Below are positions 5,502 to 12,756 of a stretch of DNA of 15,168 bases, in pieces; positions within the stretch are counted from its first letter, which is position 1; each line of letters starts with the position of its first letter. This DNA is from Verrucomicrobiota bacterium (GTDB taxonomy: Bacteria; Verrucomicrobiota; Verrucomicrobiia; Chthoniobacterales; JAFAMB01), in contig JAFAJU010000084.1 of NCBI GenBank assembly GCA_019236035.1, forward strand, positions 1 through 15,168. The letters are read 5' to 3'. The position numbers and the translations under genes were made by a program. A model generated the notes under the pieces. That model was not told where the DNA came from. It was given only the letters and a program-made list of their open reading frames with translations, and did no database searches.

Positions 5502-7904
5502 TCAGAGCGTCTCATTCCAAAACTGTCGAAATGCGTTACTCCAGGTCCGATCTCGGACCCGATTTTTGGCTTCCTGACCCATTTTTGTCCTCAGATCCGT
5601 GTCCTCGCAGAGTAGCCGCAGCACCCGGGCAAAATCCCCCACATCGAGGGCTCGCGTCACAAATCCATCAACCCCGTCTTCGACGAGCTCACAGGGGCCA
5701 CCCCGATTCGACACAACACAGGGTAGCCCGGCCGCCTTGGCCTCCAATACGACATTCCCAAAGGTGTCTGTTGTGCTCGGGAAAACGAAAATGTCGCTTG
5801 AGGCGTAGGCCGTGGCTAATTCCGCCGAACGAAGGTAACCCGTGAAACAGGCTTCCGGCACTGTTTGACGAAGTTCTCGTAGATAGGGTCCATCCCCGAC
5901 AATTAAGAGGCGAACGGGGAATCCTTCCCCGCAAAGTTTCCGAAAAGCCGCGACCGCTACGTCGATGTTCTTCTCTTTTGACACACGTCCGACATAAAGC
6001 AATCCGAGTTCTCCCGGTTTCTTACCATACTTCTCCCAAAAATCGCTGTTACGGTTGGCGGGCGTAAACAACGCGGTATCTATCCCGCGCGGTAGAATCC
6101 TCAATTTTTCCGGGGCTATGCCGCGTTCGATCCAGCGCCGGCGATATTCCTCGGAGTTGACGTAAACAAGGTCAAGCTGGGAGTAGAACCAGTGCATGAA
6201 ACTCCAGGCCAGCGATTCCATATAGTTATCCTGGGTTAGGATGCGCACGTACTGGGGAAAGTCCGTGTGGTATATGCCCACTGTCTTGAGATCGAGCATC
6301 TTGGCGGCTAATAAGGCGGTCAGGCCAACCGGTCCCGGGGTGCTGATAATCAGTTCAGTAAAGCGTTCCCGCTGAATGTACTCAAGCATGTGCAGCACGG
6401 GCGGAAAACTAAGCTTTTGCAGCTCGTATTCCGGCAACTCAAATTCGCCGATCGGCGTGAAATTCTTGATCGGAATATCAGGAATGGCGATCTGCTGCCG
6501 CGACGTAACCACGATTAGGTCCGCACCGGTCTCGTAGGCGGCGGCAGCCATCTTTCGAATCGTCGTGACCACCCCGTTTACGTCCTCGAGCGTGTCGGTG
6601 AACCAGGCGCGTTTAATATTCTGCAGGACGTCCGGTACAAAATTGACCGTTGCTGCACAGATATCGGTCAATCGTTTACGGAACGGCGCCTGGCTATGAA
6701 ACCCATAGAAATAGGGACCAAGCAGGAATCCCATCGGCACCAGGGCACTCAACGCCTGAACAGCTTCGACCACACCGCCCGCACTGATTTGTTGAACAAA
6801 TTTCTGGAAGAAACGAAATGCCAACTGGTTGAACACAAGCGCCACCATCAGGAACGCGCGGCGTTCCGGCTCTTTGACGCCTTCGGTTTCCATCGCAATC
6901 TGGGTCTGCACTTCCGCACTGCCAAAATAGTTCGCCAGTTCCGGCCAGATCGAAAGGTTTGCTGGCTTAGCGAGCTCGAATATCTTTCCCGACAGTATCC
7001 CACTTGAAACCAGAGCAATCTTCTCGCCCAGACTAAATTTGGTAGGGTTCTTACCCTCCATGAATCGCGAGAAGACGAGTTCCAAAAATTCCAGATTCGG
7101 GCTCACCGCAGCCGAAAACTTGTCTTTCGCAAATTGATAAGCCGTGTTGTATAAGCCGTGGGAAATCACCAGCGGCGTCCCGCCCTGGCCCCGAGGGACA
7201 CAGTCCCCCTTTCCGATGAATTGAAAGAATTCGCTCACCGAAATGCAGTCCGGAGCTTCCGTGTAGGCGGACGCCGGAAAAATGCCTGCATGGTCGTCGG
7301 ATCCGGCAATCAGGACTTTCCGCCATGGCTCCGGATGGGTTGGCTCAAGACCCTGGCGATCCACAAAGCGCTGAATAATTTCGGGAGTAAGCGACCTCAG
7401 TATGAAGCGTGCGGTATCGCTTAGCAGTGAGTCTCTCAGCCCATTGATACCTTCGAAATGCTTGAAGAGCAGGATCAGCTTCTGAACATGATCGGACGTC
7501 AATTGCCGGCTCATGTCGTACAGCGGATGCGCAACCGCGTGACTGATTCCTGCAGCCGCCAGATACCTTTGGAGCTCAAAAATATTTCTTCTGACCGCTT
7601 GGATCTCGGCGTGTTGCGATTCGGTCAGGTTCCAGATCAGTAAGTGGATGTTCACGTGATCGTCTGGAAACTGGGCCGTAACCTCTTCACTGATGAAAGC
7701 ATCCGGAAACTCAGAGATTCGGAGGCACCCGTCGATTCGGTTGTGATCGGTAAAGGTGACGTACGTCATCCCTTTCTCTTTCAGCCTCTGATACAGCTTC
7801 CTCGGATCGGAATAGCTATCTGGAAATTCGAAGCGACGAAAAATCCATTCTGCGGATCGATCGCTGAATTTCGAGTGGATATGGAGATCGACTTTGGCGG
7901 CCAT
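5502..7904 (-). CDS. PHP-domain phosphoesterase fused to GT4 glycosyltransferase
   Basis: From the ATG at 7904 the protein has 800 residues. The N-terminal 1-210 is a PHP domain with likely metal ligands: VDLHIHS (H8, H10), FTDHN (H54), the acidic SEEVTA (about 72-77), HAVAHP (H122, H126) and GSDDH (D203, H205). A 210-430 region is not recognised. Residues 433-800 are a GT-B glycosyltransferase of family 4: FTDTLEDVNGVVTTIR at the start of the acceptor domain, HTDFPQY (546-552), LPRGIDTALFTP (604-615), LLYVGRVSKEKN (635-646), and the nucleotide-sugar motif STTDTFGNVVLEAKAAGLP (710-728), which holds the EX7E-type glutamate. The second half resembles enzymes that glycosylate diacylglycerol or phosphatidylinositol (SqdX, MgtA, PimB-like), so a glycolipid role is plausible. 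The upstream ATG at 8003 lies in a palindromic repeat and is rejected as start. No strong ribosome binding site is visible. Confidence 0.88.
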   Translation of the reverse strand: MAAKVDLHIHSKFSDRSAEWIFRRFEFPDSYSDPRKLYQRLKEKGMTYVTFTDHNRIDGCLRISEFPDAFISEEVTAQFPDDHVNIHLLIWNLTESQHAEIQAVRRNIFELQRYLAAAGISHAVAHPLYDMSRQLTSDHVQKLILLFKHFEGINGLRDSLLSDTARFILRSLTPEIIQRFVDRQGLEPTHPEPWRKVLIAGSDDHAGIFPASAYTEAPDCISVSEFFQFIGKGDCVPRGQGGTPLVISHGLYNTAYQFAKDKFSAAVSPNLEFLELVFSRFMEGKNPTKFSLGEKIALVSSGILSGKIFELAKPANLSIWPELANYFGSAEVQTQIAMETEGVKEPERRAFLMVALVFNQLAFRFFQKFVQQISAGGVVEAVQALSALVPMGFLLGPYFYGFHSQAPFRKRLTDICAATVNFVPDVLQNIKRAWFTDTLEDVNGVVTTIRKMAAAAYETGADLIVVTSRQQIAIPDIPIKNFTPIGEFELPEYELQKLSFPPVLHMLEYIQRERFTELIISTPGPVGLTALLAAKMLDLKTVGIYHTDFPQYVRILTQDNYMESLAWSFMHWFYSQLDLVYVNSEEYRRRWIERGIAPEKLRILPRGIDTALFTPANRNSDFWEKYGKKPGELGLLYVGRVSKEKNIDVAVAAFRKLCGEGFPVRLLIVGDGPYLRELRQTVPEACFTGYLRSAELATAYASSDIFVFPSTTDTFGNVVLEAKAAGLPCVVSNRGGPCELVEDGVDGFVTRALDVGDFARVLRLLCEDTDLRTKMGQEAKNRVRDRTWSNAFRQFWNETL

Positions 7905-7987
7905 CTGGTAAGCGCCATTAAGCTTAAGCCAAATTCCTATGCCGGAAAAGGAGACCGATCTTTTTTGCGATGATTTTGTTCGGTAGG

Positions 7988-8035
7988 AGCCTGCATCGCT
8001 CACAAATCTCTGAAGATTTGTGAGCGATGCAGGCT
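7988..8035. repeat. Perfect 22-base hairpin after the Sfp-type gene
   Basis: 7988-8009 is the exact reverse complement of 8014-8035, with the 4-base loop CTGA. It begins inside the stop codon of the phosphopantetheinyl transferase gene and lies 84 bases before the PHP-GT start. On the minus strand no T-tract follows directly, so it is not a textbook terminator, although so strong a stem may stop transcription or protect mRNA 3' ends. It looks like a palindromic intergenic repeat. Confidence 0.8.
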
Positions 8036-8825
8036 ATACGCTCCCGACTATCGCTGGCAATTGTTCCGCTCTTACCGCCGGACGAATTGTGGTAGGACGC
8101 GGGCTATCCTGGTACGCCAGGGCGCCAATATATTCAGGCGCTAACTCGAGATCATGAAGCGTCCACGCAAGTGCGGCTTGGCTATCACCGGCAACATGGA
8201 CAAATCGGCACGGAACTCCAGGAAGGAGCGTCACCTGAAAGCGATCCAATGGTATTGATAAACCGTCACCAACGGCTTTGACATAGGCCTCTTTGCGAGT
8301 CCAGCAGCGAAAGAACGCACTCCTACGGTCCTCCGGCCTGAGCGAAAGCAACTCTGATGCTTCGGCAGCGCAGAAGAAGCGCGACGCGATCGATTCCAGG
8401 TCGTCGAGCTCTCGAAGCCTTTCTACGTCTACACCGAGCTCGCAATCGAGTGTAAATGCATAGAGGGCTAGATCGCCTGAATGCGACACGTTGAACCGGA
8501 CGGGCGACATTCCTCGAAGGGCGGGTTTCCCATTCTGTCCGCAAACAAACTCTATGTCCCTGGGGTTGCATCCGAGATAGTGACTCAGCAAGACGCGGAG
8601 CCCACCTCGGCTCGCAATATAGGAGCGTTTCAGATTTTCGAACCTGAACCGCTCGGCGCGATTTAGCTCATCAAGGCAAAGGGCCGCTCGATAATATCCG
8701 AGTGCGGAATCGGTTGTACTTAGCCAAACCCTCCAGATCTGCACTTCCCGTCGACCGAATGAAGTCGATTCTGTCCCGTCTCCGGTTCGCGCAGAAGCGG
8801 GTCCCATAGGTCCAATAGGTCCCAT
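8034..8825 (-). CDS. 4'-phosphopantetheinyl transferase, Sfp/AcpT type
   Basis: Transfers the phosphopantetheine arm of coenzyme A to a serine of carrier proteins. The frame gives 263 residues; the real protein is probably nearer 235. Family motifs are clear: RFRFENLKRSYIASRG (about 59-74), NGKPAL (98-103), FNVSHSGDLALYAF (111-124), GVDVE (131-135, metal ligands D133 and E135), and FFRCWTRKEAYVKAVGDGL (171-189, with E179). The first 27 residues, including MGPIGPMGP, come from a tandem 9-base repeat and intergenic sequence. A GTG at 8744, just before QIWRVWL where homology begins, is an alternative start. No NRPS or PKS genes are in view, so the target may be the fatty-acid carrier protein or a remote cluster. 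It ends in a strong hairpin. Confidence 0.9.
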   Translation of the reverse strand: MGPIGPMGPASARTGDGTESTSFGRREVQIWRVWLSTTDSALGYYRAALCLDELNRAERFRFENLKRSYIASRGGLRVLLSHYLGCNPRDIEFVCGQNGKPALRGMSPVRFNVSHSGDLALYAFTLDCELGVDVERLRELDDLESIASRFFCAAEASELLSLRPEDRRSAFFRCWTRKEAYVKAVGDGLSIPLDRFQVTLLPGVPCRFVHVAGDSQAALAWTLHDLELAPEYIGALAYQDSPRPTTIRPAVRAEQLPAIVGSV

Positions 8826-8834
8826 AGGTCCAAC
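8800..8834. repeat. Tandem 9-base repeat at the 5' end of the Sfp-type gene
   Basis: Four consecutive units of GGTCCCATA or GGTCCAATA (8800-8808, 8809-8817, 8818-8826, 8827-8834, the last one partial). On the minus strand they read GGACCTATG/TTG and supply in-frame Met codons and a collagen-like GPMGPIGP peptide to the annotated sfp-type frame. Repeat copy number could change the leader or start site. Confidence 0.75.
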
Positions 8835-8973
8835 GGGGACAAGTCAATTTTTCGTTGGAAAAGGATCGCGCGGTTGCGCCCGATACGCTGATACGCCGGC
8901 TTCGTGACCGATTCGTCGTCACGCGCCACGGCTCGGGCGGAGCGGCTCGACTGAGCTCGCCGAAGTCCTCGCT
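8835..8973. other. Gap between DUF2334 and Sfp-type genes
   Basis: This stretch holds a 6-base hairpin (CGTGAC 8903-8908 with GTCACG 8918-8923). It also holds a GC-rich block around 8930-8965 (GGCTCG...GAGCTCGCCGAAG) resembling widespread extragenic palindromes. No gene or clear terminator is seen. Confidence 0.35.
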
Positions 8974-9714
8974 CTACCGTCTGAAAATCTCGAGGAACTT
9001 CTCATACGAGACGCAGTCCCGCCCCGGCATCGCTGCAGCCACCAGTTGTTTGACCTGGCGCCAGACCGCAGCGTGCCCGAGGTCGGAAGGGTGAATTCCA
9101 ATCCGGATCAGGCGCGTCCGAGCGGTCGCGATTGCCAGACACCGGTTCCAGGCGAGACTCGTCCAGGCACGCCACTCTGCCCGAGTGCTCCAGACCAGCG
9201 ATCGAGATCTCACGTCACCAGCGCTCCGGAAACTCTGGAACCTGCTCAATCGAGTTGTATACCAGAAGCCGATCTCGCGGACTGCCATCTCGGCTGCGGC
9301 GCCCAACAACCAGGCGGGCGCGACAAAGCCGACTACATTCCGCGGCAAAAACGCGAGATCTTCTAAACCTCTCCGCAACCTGGAAGAGGCTTCATCGGTC
9401 GAAAGATCAAAGAATTCCCCTTCGCCAGCGGTGTAAGTCTCTGTCGTCAGTCTCGAAAGTAGGGAATCAGTTTTCTGCCTTTGTCTCTGATGGAAATAGC
9501 CATGGAGAACCGGCTCATGGCCTGCTTCAACCTTTCGTACCAACCAGCTTCGAAACGAAGCATTCTCGGTGATGGGTGCGCGCCGATGATGATTCGGAAT
9601 CACCAGCAGAGAAGTCTGCTGGATGCCTAACTCCTGCAGTTGCGCCAGGATGTTCTCGCATAGAGTCTGCGTCAGAGGCGAAACGTCATGCAGAGAGACG
9701 ACCAGACTTTTCAT
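8974..9714 (-). CDS. DUF2334 polysaccharide-deacetylase-like protein
   Basis: A 246-residue protein of the DUF2334 group, a branch of the NodB/polysaccharide deacetylase fold. Seen motifs are VSLHDVSP (6-13, with the metal-type HD pair), VIPNHH (38-43), GHEPVLHGYFH (65-75, the HxxxH motif), GFVAPAW (129-135), and GIHPSDLGH near residues 205-213. These are the usual metal and catalytic positions of the fold, so it is probably an active hydrolase or deacetylase, but the substrate is unknown. No signal peptide or membrane segment is seen, so it appears cytoplasmic. The start ATG at 9714 lies inside the end of the Lnt-like gene (29-base overlap), implying co-translation with the lnb-lnt pair. Confidence 0.83.
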   Translation of the reverse strand: MKSLVVSLHDVSPLTQTLCENILAQLQELGIQQTSLLVIPNHHRRAPITENASFRSWLVRKVEAGHEPVLHGYFHQRQRQKTDSLLSRLTTETYTAGEGEFFDLSTDEASSRLRRGLEDLAFLPRNVVGFVAPAWLLGAAAEMAVREIGFWYTTRLSRFQSFRSAGDVRSRSLVWSTRAEWRAWTSLAWNRCLAIATARTRLIRIGIHPSDLGHAAVWRQVKQLVAAAMPGRDCVSYEKFLEIFRR

Positions 9715-11176
9715 GGAAGCGCCGGAGTCTTTCGGAGATGGCGGTCACGATTGCTATAGCGCCGCAGGCAACGGCAAACCAGTCGCCGTAACGTCCGTAC
9801 AGCGTGGAATCGAACGGCGCCGGTACCTGAATACTGCCAGTCAAAACCTCCGCGGCCGGTGTCAGGCGCGCGTTGCTGATCAATTTCCCGGACCGGGTCA
9901 CGATCGCCGCAAAATTTTTGGTGCTGGCAAAAATTACGGGCCGCCCAAGAGAGACTGACCATAACCGCAGGTTCGAAAACAGCTGTTCGGTTGATCCCGG
10001 GCCACCCGGAAGTGGATCAACAAGGGCAACGATCACCTGAATCTGTTTGTTTACTGCTCCCCTCACCAGGAGAGGATCTCCTGCTTCCCAGTTAACAAGT
10101 ATGACCCAACTCGCGTCCTTGAATGCAAAGGGATTCAGAGTCCTGCCGCTCGTTCCCGGCTGAAAATGGTCGCGTTGCCTCGGCATCAGGAAAAGATTTT
10201 TTATCGCACCCGGAATAATGATCGAGGCACCGCTCAGAAGCCCGTTTTCTGCCGAGGTAGTGCCGGCCACCAGACCGGCCGCTTTTCCAATCGATGTGTC
10301 GCCTAGTTTTGTGTAATCACCCTGACCGAATCGAACACATCGCCAAACGAACAAATCGATTCCCTTCTCTTTTTGCTCCTCGCTGAGCTCCAGCAGGCGA
10401 CCGAAATCGGTCGTATCAGGATAGACTATTGCAATATTTTGCCGGTCACCCGCTTCTTGGCGCTGCAGCCACCAGAAACCGCCGAGAGCCGCTAGGAAAA
10501 TTACCGCGAGAGTTATCGTCACATCGAATCGAGACGCCCAGGTCATCCGGCCGGGCTCGAGAATGATCCGGCGAACCGTGGTCAGTGCAATAAGATTTGC
10601 AAATACCACAATGAAAGAGAGTCCGCTGACACCGGTAACAGTAGCAAGTTGGAACAGTGGGAGATTGGCCTGCAAGGCTGTACCAACAGCGTTCCACCCT
10701 GGGAGAAGCACTCCTCTGGCCCACTCGAGGACAGTCCAAGCCGCCGCCGTGACCAGGGCCGCCTGCAAATGAGAGATAGACTTGTTCCAAGCGGCCGCGT
10801 TGAATCCATATCCTGGCATTATCGGGGCGACCTGCCGATGACCATTCCCGGCGGGGAGATGAACGACAACACCCAGGAAGGCGCCCCAGATAGCCCCAAG
10901 CAACAAAAAGCTCCCGAAGTTCCAGAGCCAATCGGTCGTAAGTCCGCCGGTCAATAGCCATGAAAAAACCAACCCGCCGAATGTCCCTCCGAAAACCGCA
11001 CCCCGGATCAGTGAAGTAAACCAGTTTCGAGGGAATAGGAGCAACCCAGCCAAAACAGGCGTAAATCCAATCCAGACAAGCCAGTACTGATTCCAAGGAG
11101 GAAATGCCAGGGAGAGAAGGACGCCCCCGGCCAGACTCAAGCAGATAGTTGATAGATGAATGAGGAGGAGTTTCAT
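9686..11176 (-). CDS. Lnt-like membrane protein (apolipoprotein N-acyltransferase homologue) lacking the catalytic triad
   Basis: The ATG at 11176 overlaps the stop of the DUF4105 gene (ATGA, 11173-11176), giving 496 residues, the usual Lnt length. The N-terminal half has about seven membrane helices and Lnt landmarks: SLAFPPWNQYWLVWIGFTPVL (about 22-42), LEWARGVLLPGW (150-161) and LPLFQLATVTGVSGLSFI (172-189). A periplasmic nitrilase-like domain (about 246-455) and a final helix near 460-480 follow. Key Lnt residues are missing. The WPE glutamate position reads VWRC (277-280). The KxHLVPFGE loop reads KNLFLMPRQRD (326-336), with the FGE glutamate lost. The catalytic Cys region (CYE) reads PFAFKD (349-354). 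Residues shaping the fold around SLGRPVIFAST are kept. It is therefore an Lnt-fold protein unlikely to work by the Lnt mechanism. The reading frame is intact, so it is not a simple pseudogene. Confidence 0.85.
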   Translation of the reverse strand: MKLLLIHLSTICLSLAGGVLLSLAFPPWNQYWLVWIGFTPVLAGLLLFPRNWFTSLIRGAVFGGTFGGLVFSWLLTGGLTTDWLWNFGSFLLLGAIWGAFLGVVVHLPAGNGHRQVAPIMPGYGFNAAAWNKSISHLQAALVTAAAWTVLEWARGVLLPGWNAVGTALQANLPLFQLATVTGVSGLSFIVVFANLIALTTVRRIILEPGRMTWASRFDVTITLAVIFLAALGGFWWLQRQEAGDRQNIAIVYPDTTDFGRLLELSEEQKEKGIDLFVWRCVRFGQGDYTKLGDTSIGKAAGLVAGTTSAENGLLSGASIIIPGAIKNLFLMPRQRDHFQPGTSGRTLNPFAFKDASWVILVNWEAGDPLLVRGAVNKQIQVIVALVDPLPGGPGSTEQLFSNLRLWSVSLGRPVIFASTKNFAAIVTRSGKLISNARLTPAAEVLTGSIQVPAPFDSTLYGRYGDWFAVACGAIAIVTAISERLRRFHEKSGRLSA

Positions 11177-12612
11177 GATCGAACGCCGGTCCGCCCGGGG
11201 AAGAGCTCCAGGGCACATCGCCAGACGAGGATAGCTAACAGCGGATAAACTGCAGGACTAAATCTCTGTGGCAGCAGGAATGAGCTGCCCAGAAAAAGGC
11301 ACGCCGTTATAAACGCAAATTTCAAATACCAGCGAAGCAAGAACGGCTGACGTTTCGAGGCGAAGAACATCCAGAGACCGGCAATCAGGTGAGAAGGGAT
11401 GAGCCATAACAGATTGTAGTTCTCGTGCAACACCCAGAGGCGCGTCCAGAGCGAGACTATCAGGAGAAACGTTCCCGTCAGGCCGAAGATCGTGAGACAA
11501 AGCGCGGTCGGAAATATGGAATGTCGCTTTCTGCGAAACAGCCAGAAAAGAAACCAGACGATACCAACGCTAGAGAAAATCCAGACCGGGCCAAGCAAAG
11601 GTGAAGAATCAGCCAATGCTTCAGGTGGAAAGAGTTCTCTCTTTTCAAGGGTCAGACTCTGTTCCCCGTTTTCACTTGTCTGCACGGCCCGCTCCAGATC
11701 CGCCGGCAAAAAGCAGGCTTCTCTCGGACTCGCCGGGCGATCGACCTTTGCACCCAAGAGCAACGAAATCCCAAAGCCAATCCACGGAATGCGGGTGAAG
11801 TATGGATCCAGCATCTGCCGAAAAGTTTGATTTCCGGCGCCACGCTCGAGAATCTGAGATCCCGCGATCCGCTCGAGAACATCTCGCGGACGAGTCGAGC
11901 AGTTATCCAGGATAAAGTCGTAGTGATAGTATCGGTTTTCTGGAAGAAGATTGGTCTCAAGGGCCTCGAATAGCCTTTGTTTTTGATCCTGCGACAGACG
12001 CAAGAGCAGTTCGCTGACACCTTGGCCGTACGCTCCGACCATGCGGATCTCTTCTTCGCCCGGAGTCACGGCGATTTGGTAGAACAGATCGCCGTGAACA
12101 AATTTAAGGTAGAAATCCGGCGTCTCGAAATCAAACACTCCGAAATTATAAAGCCGGTCCATGTTGAGGAGATCGTCTTTGATTCTGATCGCGCTATGAC
12201 CAAATGCCTGGTAAAGCTCTTCGCCGGGGGTGTAGGTGATGAGCGAAACCTGTGCGCTATCGTCCAGTCTTGGTAGCCGGCCTTCTTGTGCTGCAACCGG
12301 CAGCACCAGAATGAGCAAGAGTAAAACGACGTGCCAAAGCCGCAGGCGTCCAATAGGGATACGCCTTTCGGGAGTCAGCGCCGAAGGCGCGATATCAAGA
12401 TAGCCTAGGGCAAGCGACAGGCCGGTTTCGGCCCGTCGCGCAGCCCTAGGTGAACGCAAAAAAGAAGGGCTAGCGCTCGTAAGGCAGTCGTTCCGGAATG
12501 CGTATGGAGAAAGGCACCCGAGCGCGGGTTGGAGGGGCTGGAAGCGCGACAGAAGGAGCGGTGTGCAAAAGACCCTCGATCCATGGCTTGATATGCAAAG
12601 TATAATCCGCAT
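11173..12612 (-). CDS. lnb: DUF4105 / Lnb-type lipoprotein N-acyltransferase family protein
   Basis: The domain order is signal peptide, periplasmic DUF4105 domain (Lnb N-terminal domain) and five membrane helices. In the full frame, the hydrophobic WHVVLLLLILVLPVAAQ (93-109) is the signal segment. Family motifs are SLITYTPGEELYQAFGHSAIRI (His139), LYNFGVFDFETPDFYLKF (154-171), PENRYYHYDFILDNCSTRPRDVL (Cys238) and HENYNLLWLIPSHLI (396-410). Helices lie near 341-359, 366-389, 400-418, 427-447 and 453-471. As I recall, proteins of this architecture were recently shown to N-acylate lipoproteins in Bacteroides, replacing Lnt. His139 and the DNC cysteine are candidate catalytic residues. The coordinates take the outermost ATG, but the first 80 or so residues are coded by repeat DNA. 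The real start probably lies near 12354 (ATT) or 12345 (CTG), since no ATG, GTG or TTG immediately precedes the signal peptide. The gene ends on the lnt-like start codon. Confidence 0.85.
   Translation of the reverse strand: MRIILCISSHGSRVFCTPLLLSRFQPLQPALGCLSPYAFRNDCLTSASPSFLRSPRAARRAETGLSLALGYLDIAPSALTPERRIPIGRLRLWHVVLLLLILVLPVAAQEGRLPRLDDSAQVSLITYTPGEELYQAFGHSAIRIKDDLLNMDRLYNFGVFDFETPDFYLKFVHGDLFYQIAVTPGEEEIRMVGAYGQGVSELLLRLSQDQKQRLFEALETNLLPENRYYHYDFILDNCSTRPRDVLERIAGSQILERGAGNQTFRQMLDPYFTRIPWIGFGISLLLGAKVDRPASPREACFLPADLERAVQTSENGEQSLTLEKRELFPPEALADSSPLLGPVWIFSSVGIVWFLFWLFRRKRHSIFPTALCLTIFGLTGTFLLIVSLWTRLWVLHENYNLLWLIPSHLIAGLWMFFASKRQPFLLRWYLKFAFITACLFLGSSFLLPQRFSPAVYPLLAILVWRCALELFPGRTGVRS
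12375..12450 (+). repeat. Mosaic palindromic element, copy 1
   Basis: Begins with a small hairpin, GCGCC-GAA-GGCGC (12378-12390), then GATATCAAGATAGCC, then an imperfect 47-base hairpin 12404-12450 (CCTAGGGC pairing with GCCCTAGG, then GCGAC with GTCGC and GGCC with GGCC inside). Its first 35 bases match 14878-14912 at 31 positions, and an inverted, shorter copy lies at 12652-12697. It overlaps the 5' end of the DUF4105 frame. Confidence 0.8.
12599..12604 (-). promoter_or_regulatory. Possible -10 box for the lnb transcript
   Basis: The minus strand reads TTATACTTT here, a reasonable -10 hexamer (TATACT). The sequence 17 bases upstream (TGAGAG-like) is a poor -35. If used, transcription would begin downstream of the outermost in-frame ATG at 12612, which argues that this ATG is not the translation start. 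Confidence 0.25.
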
Positions 12613-12651
12613 TGGGGCGCGCTCTCAGCGCTGATTGTTCTATCGTTGAAT

Positions 12652-12697
12652 CCTAGCCCTGCGCGCTAGGCTGTCTTGACGTCACGCCTTCGGCGCT
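12652..12697 (-). repeat. Mosaic palindromic element, copy 2 (inverted, shortened)
   Basis: Read on the minus strand it gives AGCGCCGAAGGCGTGACGTC followed by AAGACAGCCTAG and then a short hairpin, CCTAGC with GCTAGG (12652-12657 and 12665-12670). This matches copy 1 with a few substitutions, and the terminal hairpin is reduced to a 13-base core. Together with copy 1 it flanks about 200 bases upstream of lnb in inverted orientation. Confidence 0.7.
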
Positions 12698-12756
12698 AAA
12701 AAAACGCAAAACTCCACGTACGAGCACCACGATGAATTGAAAACCCTCGCAGAGCA

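Noticed and set aside
7905..8003. N-terminal extension of the PHP-GT protein
   Set aside because: The 33 extra residues are partly coded by the 22-base palindrome and are not PHP-like; homology begins at MAAKVDLHIHS.
8800..8834. CRISPR-like tandem array
   Set aside because: Units are 9 bases and contiguous, with no spacers.
9686..11176. Lnt-like gene as a pseudogene
   Set aside because: No stop or frameshift interrupts about 500 codons and the fold motifs are kept; loss is confined to catalytic positions, so a pseudoenzyme is the better reading.
10446..11216. 256-residue minus-strand frame
   Set aside because: It overlaps the Lnt-like gene in another frame; the Lnt frame has clear membrane helices and family motifs, this one has none.
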